Of a stretch of 64,000 bases of DNA, positions 26,292-34,468 are shown piece by piece. Location of the stretch: positions 62,001-126,000 of the forward strand of contig JBBDQU010000036.1 of assembly GCA_040905865.1 (NCBI GenBank), given 5' to 3'. Position 1 is the first letter of the stretch, and each line of letters starts with the position of its first letter. The stretch comes from Alphaproteobacteria bacterium. Its GTDB lineage: Bacteria; Pseudomonadota; Alphaproteobacteria; UBA8366; GCA-2717185. The position numbers and the translations under genes are program-made. The notes beneath the pieces are model-generated. The model worked only from the letters and a program-made list of their open reading frames with translations. It searched no databases and was not told the origin of the DNA.

Positions 26292-27251
26292 TTATTTTTC
26301 GCCATCGGAAAAGCCTAATTCCTCCGCAACTATGAATTGCGGCCGCCCTTTTACTTCCAGCAAAATTCGACCAATATACTCGCCAAAAATACCCAGTGAA
26401 AGCATTTGAATGCCGCCGAATAATATTATGAGAAAAATAGTCGTGATATAACCAGGTTGCTTGATTCCATAAAAAAGCACTTCAACGATAACGATCACAG
26501 CATAAATTGCGCAAATTAATAAAACAGATAATCCAATAAGAAACCATATTCTGATCGGCGCAATACTGAAGGAAACAACACTACTAATTGAATAAATCAT
26601 TAGTTTTAATAAATTAAATTTCGCACTCCCGGCATGCCTGGTTTCTACATCAAACACCACGGTTTCCGGATTAAAACCAATCCACGAAAAGAGTCCCTTT
26701 GAAAACCGGGCGCGTTCCGGCATATTGTTCAGTATTTGTACTATTCTCTGATCAAGCAGTCGAAAATCTCCGGCCGACTTATTTAGCTTTACCTCGCCAA
26801 TAAGATTGAATATCCAATAAAAAAAAGCACTTCCCCGCCGTCGAATAAAATTGTCTTTCGTTCGGTCCCGCCTGACCGCCGTTACCATTTTGGCTCCCGA
26901 TACCCATTTCGATACCATTTCAGGTATTATTTCTGGAGGATGTTGGAGATCAGCATCAATTAATATTGACGCCCGGCCAGTAGCGTATTGCAACCCGGCC
27001 GAAAGCGCGAGTTCTTTGCCAAAATTCCGCGAAAGAATCAGCCCCTTTATATTTGAATTCTCTACACTTAGTTCATTAATCTTGGAAGCAGTATTGTCTG
27101 TACTTCCATCATCGATGAATATTATTTCATAACTTTCGACACATTTCTGCAATACTGGTAATAATCGATCATATAAGGGAGAAAGATTTTTCTCTTCATT
27201 ATAACAAGGGATAATGACCGATAATTCTTTTTGCTCTGTTCTATGTGTCAT
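26292..27251 (-). CDS. Membrane-anchored family 2 glycosyltransferase (DPM1/GtrB-like)
   Basis: This 319-residue protein begins with the GT2 pattern LSVIIPCYNEEKNL, IIFIDDGSTDNT, then GRASILIDADLQHPPE (the DxD site) and two C-terminal hydrophobic hairpins (about 225-255 and 262-290). This is the arrangement of polyisoprenyl-phosphate sugar transferases such as GtrB and DPM1, which load a sugar on undecaprenyl phosphate for use outside the membrane. It shares the AT-rich composition of the adjacent radical SAM gene but is convergent with it. No GtrA flippase or GtrC transferase is next to it. Confidence 0.9.
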   Translation of the reverse strand: MTHRTEQKELSVIIPCYNEEKNLSPLYDRLLPVLQKCVESYEIIFIDDGSTDNTASKINELSVENSNIKGLILSRNFGKELALSAGLQYATGRASILIDADLQHPPEIIPEMVSKWVSGAKMVTAVRRDRTKDNFIRRRGSAFFYWIFNLIGEVKLNKSAGDFRLLDQRIVQILNNMPERARFSKGLFSWIGFNPETVVFDVETRHAGSAKFNLLKLMIYSISSVVSFSIAPIRIWFLIGLSVLLICAIYAVIVIVEVLFYGIKQPGYITTIFLIILFGGIQMLSLGIFGEYIGRILLEVKGRPQFIVAEELGFSDGEK

Positions 27252-27280
27252 GACCGATCCTTACGGCAGCCTTTCAAAAT

Positions 27281-27302
27281 CTCAATACTAAGATGTATTG
27301 AG
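27281..27302 (-). terminator. Terminator-like hairpin after the transketolase operon
   Basis: CTCAATAC (27281-27288) and GTATTGAG (27295-27302) form a perfect eight-pair stem with a six-base loop. On the minus strand it is followed by ATTTT, and it lies about 70 bases downstream of the last gene of the large operon (stop at 27369) and just before the next minus-strand gene (start 27251). Confidence 0.55.
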
Positions 27303-27368
27303 CTATGAAACCTTTCTTGTTCGCAAGTATTCCATAGCGCCGCAAACGCTGTAAATGCCAGCGCCGCA

Positions 27369-28289
27369 TTACGTTTGCTTCAACGCGCTGAGTATGTGTC
27401 GGGTACTTAATCCATGCGCTTCCAGCAATCCCTCATAAGATCCATAGTAATGAATGAATTCGTCCTTCAGGGCGAAACACTTCAGGTCGCACGGCGCTTT
27501 GATATCCCAGGCAATTTCCTTGATTCGGGAACCCAGACCGCCATGCGGCGCATTTTCTTCAAGAACAACCACCCTTTTATGATTGCGCAGTGTCCGGACA
27601 ACCCCTTCCCGATCCAGCGGTTTTATCGTATGAGCTGATATTACCGATACAGTTTCGCCTTCGGCGCGCAACTGATTGGCAATTTCAAAGGCCATGCTGG
27701 TAATCGGCCCGTAAGAAATCACGCAGGTATCGCTTCCCTTCTGGATGTAACGAAGTTTTCCGAATTCAAAGGGCTCTTCGGCATTCCCGGTGAGCACGGG
27801 TTCGCCAGCCTTGCCGAGTTTCAGATATACCGGGCCTTTTTTTTGCGTCGCGCAGTGTATCGTCGCGAGGCGCGCCTCAAGGGGATCGCAGGGAGCAAGG
27901 ATCTGCATGTTGGGAATCGCGCTGGCGATCGCGACGTCCTCCTGGGTGTGGTGCGTTCCGCCAAGGGTCGAATACACCACGCTCGTGCCCATTCCGACGA
28001 CGGTCACGGGCAGGTTCTGGTAACAGAGATCGTCGCGGACCATTTCGAACGGCCGGTAGAGCGTGAACGTCGCGATGGTATAGGCGAAGGCCTGATTTCC
28101 CTTCAACGCCAGTCCCGCACAAATACCGATCATGGATTGTTCGGCGACACCGACATTGAGGAACCGTTCCGGGTACTCATCGCGAAATTTCATCATGCTG
28201 CCGGCTGGCGAGATATCGGCAACGACGATATAGATGCTGGGGTCCTTCGTTGCGCATTCATAAAGCGTTTCAGAAAATACGTTCCTCAT
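27369..28289 (-). CDS. Transketolase, C-terminal (pyrimidine/transketolase) subunit
   Basis: This 306-residue protein has the central and C-terminal domains of transketolase/DXS-type enzymes. The catalytic glutamate that activates thiamine diphosphate is in NVGVAEQSMIGICAGLA, followed by TFTLYRPFEMVRDD, GTHHTQEDVAIAS and the C-terminal domain from about residue 185. The ATG at 28289 overlaps the stop of the N-terminal subunit gene (ATGA), so both halves are made together. The pair would transfer a two-carbon ketol unit. In a sugar operon this suggests either production of sedoheptulose 7-phosphate or a branched sugar. It is the last gene of the operon. Confidence 0.92.
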   Translation of the reverse strand: MRNVFSETLYECATKDPSIYIVVADISPAGSMMKFRDEYPERFLNVGVAEQSMIGICAGLALKGNQAFAYTIATFTLYRPFEMVRDDLCYQNLPVTVVGMGTSVVYSTLGGTHHTQEDVAIASAIPNMQILAPCDPLEARLATIHCATQKKGPVYLKLGKAGEPVLTGNAEEPFEFGKLRYIQKGSDTCVISYGPITSMAFEIANQLRAEGETVSVISAHTIKPLDREGVVRTLRNHKRVVVLEENAPHGGLGSRIKEIAWDIKAPCDLKCFALKDEFIHYYGSYEGLLEAHGLSTRHILSALKQT

Positions 28290-29119
28290 GACGACGCCCC
28301 GGCCAACTCTTCCAAGGCGGTCTGATATTCCTCCGGGCTGGGCGAACGGTAGTGCCAGATCGGAACATTTTCCATATAGCTGACGCCCTTCCCCTTTGTG
28401 GTCTTGCACACCGCCATAAACGGTTTGTCGCCGCGCCGCGAATTAACGGCATCGAAAATCGCCAGTGATTCATGCCCGTCGACTTCCGCGCATTCCCAGC
28501 CGAACGCCTCAAATTTTTCCCTGACCGGATAAAAACTCGGATGCGTCTCGCTCGTCCGGCCCAGGCTCTGGAAATCATTATTGTCGATGAACGCGACCAG
28601 GTTATTCACGCCGAACGAAGACGCCATCATGGTCGCCTCCCAGGTCGATCCCTCCTGGACTTCGCCGTCGCTCAGCACGCAATAGACGAGGCCGTTTTCC
28701 CTGGCCACCTTCGTCGCATAGGCCATGCCCACCGCCATCGACAATCCATGCCCCAGCGATCCGGTCGACGCCTCGATTCCCGGGTTTCCGTAGTCGGGGT
28801 GACAGCCGAGAATGCCTTCGGCCGTGCAATATTCGTCCATGTCCTTTCGACTCAAAATCCCCAGATCTTCAAGTATGGCATACTGGATCATGCAGCCATG
28901 TCCCTTGGACATCAGGAACCGGTCATTGGTCGTACCGTCGGCTCCGCGGTTCATGAGACCGTAATAGACGCAATCGACAATTTCCGTGCAGGAGTATGCG
29001 GAACCGATATGCAGCGCGGTGACCTGCTGCGACACTTCCAGGATGCGCCGGCGAAAGGCCAGGCAACGGCGCTTCGCGGCGTCCGGGTCAAAACTGTTCC
29101 GTGATGTCGTTTCATCCAT
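28286..29119 (-). CDS. Transketolase, N-terminal (thiamine diphosphate-binding) subunit
   Basis: This 277-residue protein has the ThDP pyrophosphate-binding domain. SKGHGCMIQYAIL, EASTGSLGHGLSMAVGMA and the metal-binding LSDGEVQEGSTWEAT with VNNLVAFIDNNDFQ follow the transketolase family, with Ser in place of the first Gly of the usual GDG. It is encoded just upstream of, and overlapping, the C-terminal subunit, the split architecture found in several archaeal, actinobacterial and sugar-cluster transketolases. The gap to the methyltransferase gene upstream is 16 bases. Confidence 0.93.
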   Translation of the reverse strand: MDETTSRNSFDPDAAKRRCLAFRRRILEVSQQVTALHIGSAYSCTEIVDCVYYGLMNRGADGTTNDRFLMSKGHGCMIQYAILEDLGILSRKDMDEYCTAEGILGCHPDYGNPGIEASTGSLGHGLSMAVGMAYATKVARENGLVYCVLSDGEVQEGSTWEATMMASSFGVNNLVAFIDNNDFQSLGRTSETHPSFYPVREKFEAFGWECAEVDGHESLAIFDAVNSRRGDKPFMAVCKTTKGKGVSYMENVPIWHYRSPSPEEYQTALEELAGASS

Positions 29120-29135
29120 CGTCGGCCGATCGCTC

Positions 29136-29807
29136 CTAGATAAAGGTCCAATAGTAATCGCCGGTATATCCGGCCTCGTCGAAAATCCGTTTCCATCCTT
29201 CGGGATAGTCGTGAGTATACGCAGTCAATACCCAGGACTCGAAAATCTCTTTTTCTTCCACCGTCCGGTAACTGTCCACCTGCAGAAACGCGCCCTTCGT
29301 CGACAGGCGGGTCATCTCCTTCAGGGCTACGATGAGTTGCGGCTTTTTCAGGTTGTGCAGGGTGTTAATGGCGAGCACGACATCAAAGCTGTTATCCGGA
29401 AACGGCAAATGTTCGGCGCTGCCGAGGTGAAGGCGGCCAACCGCTTCCGGTTCGCAATGCATCAGGGCATATTCCGATACGTCCACACCGTAAGAATCGA
29501 TTCCCTCCGCCAGCAGGTCCTTGACCAGAAATCCCTTGGCGCAACCGATGTCGAGTACCCGGTCGCCCGGCTGCAGGCCGTAATGGGCGACGATATCTTT
29601 TGCTACCGGTACCCAGCGGCCGTCATACCGGTATCCGCCATATCCAACGTCGCGGGATCCATCGAAGTAATCCTTGCCGTACTGTCGGGAGAGGTCGATG
29701 AGGTCCTGCGTCTTGGCGGTTTCGCGCTGACTGATATTCCGTTTGCTTTTCGGCAAACTGCGAAGCAGGTCAAGTTCCGGCAATTTCCTGTCCTTTTGAT
29801 CTGTCAT
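29136..29807 (-). CDS. Class I SAM-dependent methyltransferase
   Basis: This 223-residue methyltransferase shows motif I RVLDIGCAKGFLVKDLL, the acidic ribose-binding end DSYGVDVSEYAL, and motif IV-like FDVVLAINTLHNLKKP. It resembles small sugar O- or C-methyltransferases found in deoxysugar and O-antigen clusters. Its start at 29807 lies 38 bases inside the end of the upstream SDR gene, so translation is coupled. The acceptor cannot be told from sequence; the operon suggests the nucleotide-linked sugar made by its neighbours. Confidence 0.88.
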   Translation of the reverse strand: MTDQKDRKLPELDLLRSLPKSKRNISQRETAKTQDLIDLSRQYGKDYFDGSRDVGYGGYRYDGRWVPVAKDIVAHYGLQPGDRVLDIGCAKGFLVKDLLAEGIDSYGVDVSEYALMHCEPEAVGRLHLGSAEHLPFPDNSFDVVLAINTLHNLKKPQLIVALKEMTRLSTKGAFLQVDSYRTVEEKEIFESWVLTAYTHDYPEGWKRIFDEAGYTGDYYWTFI

Positions 29808-30672
29808 GCGTCACGGCGATGCCTTCCGCCAGCGGCGTATAGCGAAAATCCGGGAAAGCCGCCTTGCAGGCCCTGATGTCGAACGGCCTATAGCCATCAT
29901 GCGGCATGGGCCCGCTACGCGGTCTGCCGACAATTCGCGGCGGCTTTTCGAAATGTCCCGCGACCAGTTCCGCAATGTCACGAAACGAGGCGACCGATCC
30001 CGTGGCGACATTCAGCGCCCCGGCGCTGCGCCGAAGCAATACATTCAGGATAATCGCCGCCACATCGTCAATCAGGACGTGGTCACGCCGCTCTTCGCCT
30101 TCGCCAAACAGAACGATGTCTTCACCGGCCTGTCCGCGCCGCCGGAACTGATTCGGGCCATATCCGTTATGGGGGTCATCCACGCCATATAGCAGGCTTG
30201 GGCGAAGCGCCGCAAACGGCGTATCGCCGACAACACTGCGAAGCATCAGTTCCCGCGCCGCATGCATCATGCCGTGCAGGGAATCCGGCTGAATGCGCGA
30301 CTCTTCGGTCAGGGGATTCGTATCATCGGCGTATACGGCGTCGGAACTGATATAAGCCACATGCGCGACCGGCGCTTTTTCCAGCGCAAGACAGACGCTC
30401 TCCATCATGCGGATATTGTCGGAGAGCATCGAAACCGTCTTGCATGGGGCTATCGCCGAAACCACGACAAGGGCATCATCCGGCTTCAATAACGCGATCA
30501 GTTTCCCGATGGCGTCAGACGTCAGCAGATCGACCGAATCGCGCCCGATCCGAAGCGTCGGGATATTCTGCGCTTCCAGCATGGCGGCGGAAGCGCCGCC
30601 GACGAAACCGCCTGCCCCGATAATGACGACGCGAACGGGCTTTAACGGTATGGCGTTTCGATGTTCAAGCAT
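29770..30672 (-). CDS. NAD-dependent epimerase/dehydratase (atypical SDR)
   Basis: This 300-residue SDR protein has the cofactor loop VVIIGAGGFVGGASAAML and YISSDAVYADD. The place of the catalytic YxxxK is unclear: the region after ESRIQPDSLHGMMHAARELM has no tyrosine-lysine pair, so it may be an RmlD-like or atypical reductase, or inactive as an epimerase. The later ALRPSLLYGVDDPHNGYGPN, HVLIDDVAA and ALNVATG are normal for the family. The ATG at 30672 overlaps the stop of the dehydrogenase-like gene (TGATG). It is one of three SDRs in the operon. Confidence 0.85.
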   Translation of the reverse strand: MLEHRNAIPLKPVRVVIIGAGGFVGGASAAMLEAQNIPTLRIGRDSVDLLTSDAIGKLIALLKPDDALVVVSAIAPCKTVSMLSDNIRMMESVCLALEKAPVAHVAYISSDAVYADDTNPLTEESRIQPDSLHGMMHAARELMLRSVVGDTPFAALRPSLLYGVDDPHNGYGPNQFRRRGQAGEDIVLFGEGEERRDHVLIDDVAAIILNVLLRRSAGALNVATGSVASFRDIAELVAGHFEKPPRIVGRPRSGPMPHDGYRPFDIRACKAAFPDFRYTPLAEGIAVTHDRSKGQEIAGT

Positions 30673-31961
30673 CAGTCTTCCATTCTGTTTCCGGCCCCGC
30701 TGGCGACGCCGAGCGTGTAATATTCCAGTCCCGCCGATGTGGCAGCCGCACGATCCAGCACCTTGTAGGGATCGAGAACGATCCGGCCGCGCATCACCGC
30801 CGCCAGGTCCTGTGGCGAGATTTCCCGAAATGCGGCCCAGGGCGTCATGATCACCAGTACATCCGCATCTCTGGCCGCCTCTATCGCATCTTTCCTGCCT
30901 TCGACTCCCGGTGCGACAGTGGCCGGCACCACAGGATCGTACACGGTGACGCGGCAATCCCGGATATTTTCCAGCAGGGCGAGCGCGGGTGAATTCTTCG
31001 TACTGTGGGTATCCGCCTTATATGCGAGGCCAAGCACCGCGACATGCGCATCGCGATGGCGATCGAGGATGACACGACGCAGAGTCCGGTATGGCCAGGA
31101 TTTGCGGTGGGCGCTGTTTGCGACCCAGGAAGAGACAACCCCGGCATCCGTACCATGTTCGGCCGCCAGTGCCATGACCGTCGCCAGGTCGCGTTCCAGG
31201 TTGCCGCCGGCGATGCCCAGCCCCGGCGCCAGATACGCGTATTGTCCGATGCGTTTGTCCAGCTTCAGCGCCGGGACGATCTCCGACCAGTCCGCACCCG
31301 TTTCCTCGCAAAGTTCGGCCAGCGTATTCGCAACGCTGATGGACGCAACCAGACAGCAATTTATGGATATCTTTGCCAGTTCCGCGCTTTCGTAACACAT
31401 CTTCAATACCGGACAGGAAAAAAGCTCCAGAAACGCCTGATAGGCTGACGGCAATTCGGCAACGGGGTCGGCCGCCCCGATAATGTAGCGCTCCGGGTAA
31501 AGCGCCCGCTCCATCGCGCGACCGAATATCAGCGTTTCCACCTGGTAAAATAAAATGCCGTGGACCGCGCATCGCGCCCGCGTAAACCCGGGCGGAACCT
31601 GACTCAGGACAACCAGAACCGCGTCGGGCCGGATACTGGTGGCCGCCGCATTGAGCAATGCATCGATGACGGACAAATCGCTGCGACCTTCCTCATCCGT
31701 CGCGACATCGGGGGCGACGTACACCAGATCGCAGCGCTGCAGCGTTGTGAGGTCGCTGGAGAAAACGATGGAGTCATTATTCTTTGCCAGGAGTTCCGCG
31801 AATTGCGGCTCCGCGATGGGCAAATAGCCGGTCCGCAGCTGGTCGATCAGGGAACAATCGACGTCGACACATATGACAGACACGCCCTTTTCCGCCGCCG
31901 CAACAGCCGAATTCAGTCCCAGATGCGTCATGCCGACAAAGCCGACAGTGGGTAACGTCAT
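30672..31961 (-). CDS. Nucleotide-sugar dehydrogenase homologue lacking the catalytic cysteine
   Basis: This 429-residue protein follows the UDP-glucose/GDP-mannose dehydrogenase fold: PTVGFVGMTHLGLNSA, the ribose-binding acid in CVDVDCS, VLSQVPPGFTR, and the middle helix AELAKISINCC with the conserved lysine (197) and asparagine (201). LKLDKRIGQYAYLAPG leads into the active-site loop. In active enzymes this loop reads GGSCFPKD; here it is AGGNLERD, so the nucleophilic cysteine is Asn254 and the PK pair is changed. It is therefore unlikely to perform the usual four-electron oxidation to a uronic acid. The ATG at 31961 overlaps the previous stop (ATGA). It may be a two-electron dehydrogenase or a scaffold. 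Confidence 0.88.
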   Translation of the reverse strand: MTLPTVGFVGMTHLGLNSAVAAAEKGVSVICVDVDCSLIDQLRTGYLPIAEPQFAELLAKNNDSIVFSSDLTTLQRCDLVYVAPDVATDEEGRSDLSVIDALLNAAATSIRPDAVLVVLSQVPPGFTRARCAVHGILFYQVETLIFGRAMERALYPERYIIGAADPVAELPSAYQAFLELFSCPVLKMCYESAELAKISINCCLVASISVANTLAELCEETGADWSEIVPALKLDKRIGQYAYLAPGLGIAGGNLERDLATVMALAAEHGTDAGVVSSWVANSAHRKSWPYRTLRRVILDRHRDAHVAVLGLAYKADTHSTKNSPALALLENIRDCRVTVYDPVVPATVAPGVEGRKDAIEAARDADVLVIMTPWAAFREISPQDLAAVMRGRIVLDPYKVLDRAAATSAGLEYYTLGVASGAGNRMED

Positions 31962-32890
31962 TTCCCTGCCATTTCCATCGCGCTTGCGCCAAGGCGTCCA
32001 AGCATCCGGTTCAGCCACCTGTCCCTGGCGAAGTCAGTCCGCGCGGCACGGGTGCACAACTCCCTGAAATGATCGTATTCGAGCGCCCAAGTCGGATCGT
32101 CGCAAACCAGAGTCACCGATTCTTCCGGCGGCCGTCCCGATGGCCGCACGCGCTTGCGATGCGTGAAGGTGCTGGGGCCCCATTTGCATAGCGATTCGAT
32201 ATGCGCCGAACCGTTCTCCGCAAGGACATCGCAAGTGAAATGGTTGCGCCACATGAGCAACGTCATTTCCAACTCAAGCTTCGGCTTTGTGGTATCGGAT
32301 GCGATAACCACATGGTCCGGCGCCGCATTCTCGTGGCGGCTCGCCGAGACGACCCGGAAATCATCGCCCAGGTCGCCGAACCAGAACGACGCGGTATCGA
32401 GCAGGTGCGACCCTAGATCCGGCAAAACGCCCGCGCCCTTATCGCGCCATTCGGAATCCCGGACCAGTTGCGCCGTTCCGTTCCCGTAGAACATCCGGCA
32501 ACGGTAGATTTCGCCCAGTTCCCCTGAAACGATAAGGTTCCGCATGCTTTGAAAATGCGGCTCGAATCTGTGGTTATAGGCGGTATAGCAAACCACTCCA
32601 TTCGATATGGCGGCCGATTCGAGCGCCTCGAAACGTGCCGCATCCTGTATCCATAGCGGCTTTTCGACGAGAATGTGTTTGCCGTGTCTTACAAGGTAGC
32701 TCAGCAATTCCAGCTTTTCGTCATCCGGCACGCAGACAAGTGCGGCGTCATACGCTGACAGCGGCACTTCCGTCACGTCCAAATATTCCGCATCCCTGTT
32801 TACGGGATCAACGGAAGCGACAAAATCCTCAGCCGCAAAATGTTTGCGTTTATGTCCCTGTACACCAAGGCCGATGACGATAACTTTCAT
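31958..32890 (-). CDS. Gfo/Idh/MocA-family oxidoreductase
   Basis: This 310-residue NAD(P)-dependent sugar oxidoreductase has an N-terminal Rossmann domain (VIVIGLGVQGHKRKHF) and the family lysine in ILVEKPLWI, with CYTAYNHRFEPHF and a C-terminal alpha/beta domain from about residue 120. Such enzymes oxidise or reduce a ring position of sugars, often the 3-position of nucleotide sugars before amination or branching. It is 21 bases after the kinase/nucleotidyltransferase fusion and overlaps the dehydrogenase-like gene, so it belongs to the same pathway. Confidence 0.92.
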   Translation of the reverse strand: MKVIVIGLGVQGHKRKHFAAEDFVASVDPVNRDAEYLDVTEVPLSAYDAALVCVPDDEKLELLSYLVRHGKHILVEKPLWIQDAARFEALESAAISNGVVCYTAYNHRFEPHFQSMRNLIVSGELGEIYRCRMFYGNGTAQLVRDSEWRDKGAGVLPDLGSHLLDTASFWFGDLGDDFRVVSASRHENAAPDHVVIASDTTKPKLELEMTLLMWRNHFTCDVLAENGSAHIESLCKWGPSTFTHRKRVRPSGRPPEESVTLVCDDPTWALEYDHFRELCTRAARTDFARDRWLNRMLGRLGASAMEMAGK

Positions 32891-32911
32891 GGTTTCCGTT
32901 TCGGCAAAGCG

Positions 32912-34468
32912 TCAGCAGTTGCCGCCAAAGGTTGCCTTGCGTTCGATGAGATCGATCTTGTTGCGGATATCCTCGGCGGTAACCGGAACGTTACCATCCC
33001 GTTCGCACTCGACGGCGCCGGCTATTGCGCCAACAACCGTTGCGACCACTTCATTGCCATGCGAGAGGTGAGCCAATGTCGCGTATGCCAATAGCGCATC
33101 GCCGGAACCTACGGCATCCACGACCTGACCCGCGAAACTGTCGACGGCAAAGAAGGAACGCACGTCCAGTTCCAGCTGGTTGCGGGACCGGTATGCGATC
33201 AGGCCGCGTTCGCCAAGCGTCAGGATCAGGTTCCGGCACTTTGCTGCCTGGTACAGTTTCAGCGCCAGGGGCCGGATAACGGAGTCCTGATCGCCAAGCG
33301 AAAAGCGCGCCTCGCGCTCATTGGGTGTAATGAGGTCGAACTCCTTGAAATCGCAGATATTCCCCCACCGGCTGGCAACCTGGCTATCCGCCACCCGAAA
33401 CGCGCCCTTGGGAATACTCTCGATAAAGGTCGGAATGGTGGTCGCGTTGAAGACGCCATGCCTGAAATCGCTGAAGACCACGGCGTCGGCACGGCTCGAT
33501 CGCAGGCTTCCGCTCATTTCTTCAAGCACGCGCTCGCTGATCGGCCGGTTGTCGAGCGTATCGATCTTCAGAAGACGATAACCGCCGCATACAATCGCGT
33601 TCTTGTTGGTCGTGGGTCTGCCGTTGGAAACGACAGCGCGGAGTTCCACGCCGGCCTTGCCCAAATCGTCCTCAACCAGCTTCTGCCAACGATCATTGCC
33701 GAGGACCGTTGTAAAAATCACATTGGCGCCCGCCGCCCGTATATGCTTCGCGACAACACCCGCACCACCGACAAAATCGACCTGCTCTTCGAACCGCACC
33801 GACATGGTGGGCGTTTTTGCCTGTCCGCCGATCATTGTCGTATAGGTATAACTGTCCACGATCGTATCGCCGACGACATGGACCGTTAATTTGTCAAATC
33901 CCTCAAGCGAGTCCCGAAGATCCTGAAACGACAGGCCTTCTGCTTCCAGCAATGTGTATAGCTTGTCGGACGCGATGTCCGGAGGCATCGTTTCGATTAT
34001 CTTCGAGGACGAATAAACAATATCGCCCGGCGTGAAAATAAACTCACCGCCATAGGAATCCAGTACGCGTTTTTCGTCCCGCGTCGATGCCGGCATTCCG
34101 TTTTCCACGTACTCATAGCCTTTGGCGAAGAAATCGGGCTGGATTTCCGACAAATTAATCAGCGGCGTCGGCATCGTATCGATGACGACATAGTCGACCA
34201 TATCGAGGGCGGCAAGATTCAGCGCCCGGAGGGCTTCCGGCACGAAAGGCCGAAAATTGGCCTTTGCGATATGCGCATCGCAAGTCAGGCTCGCGACCAG
34301 AATATCCGCGGTCCCCTTGGCATACATCAGATGGCGGATATGGCCCGGATGAACGACGTCGAACGTCCCATGGCACATGACGACCTTCTTTTCGCGCGGG
34401 CGCGGCCCGATTATGTCACGGAGAGTCGCCACGGTCTTGATTTTGGCCTTGTATTTTTCATCAACCAT
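32912..34468 (-). CDS. Bifunctional sugar nucleotidyltransferase / PfkB kinase with domain order opposite to HldE
   Basis: This 518-residue fusion has a cytidylyltransferase-type domain first (MCHGTFDVVHPGHIRHLMYA, HxGH motif His40-His43, about 25-160) and a PfkB/ribokinase-type kinase second (about 195-518), with VDFVGGAGVVAKHIRAAG, DLITPNEREARFSLGD and the catalytic-base region VVDAVGSGDALLAYA. HldE/RfaE has the same two domains in the reverse order and makes ADP-heptose. The homologous activities suggest 1-phosphorylation and nucleotidyl transfer of a heptose-like phosphate. The ATG at 34468 lies just inside the end of the preceding SDR gene. The identity of the nucleotide (ATP, GTP or CTP) is not readable. 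Confidence 0.9.
   Translation of the reverse strand: MVDEKYKAKIKTVATLRDIIGPRPREKKVVMCHGTFDVVHPGHIRHLMYAKGTADILVASLTCDAHIAKANFRPFVPEALRALNLAALDMVDYVVIDTMPTPLINLSEIQPDFFAKGYEYVENGMPASTRDEKRVLDSYGGEFIFTPGDIVYSSSKIIETMPPDIASDKLYTLLEAEGLSFQDLRDSLEGFDKLTVHVVGDTIVDSYTYTTMIGGQAKTPTMSVRFEEQVDFVGGAGVVAKHIRAAGANVIFTTVLGNDRWQKLVEDDLGKAGVELRAVVSNGRPTTNKNAIVCGGYRLLKIDTLDNRPISERVLEEMSGSLRSSRADAVVFSDFRHGVFNATTIPTFIESIPKGAFRVADSQVASRWGNICDFKEFDLITPNEREARFSLGDQDSVIRPLALKLYQAAKCRNLILTLGERGLIAYRSRNQLELDVRSFFAVDSFAGQVVDAVGSGDALLAYATLAHLSHGNEVVATVVGAIAGAVECERDGNVPVTAEDIRNKIDLIERKATFGGNC

Noticed and set aside
30672-31961. Frameshift or truncation causing the missing cysteine
   Set aside because: The frame is intact on both sides of AGGNLERD and the rest of the domain aligns normally.
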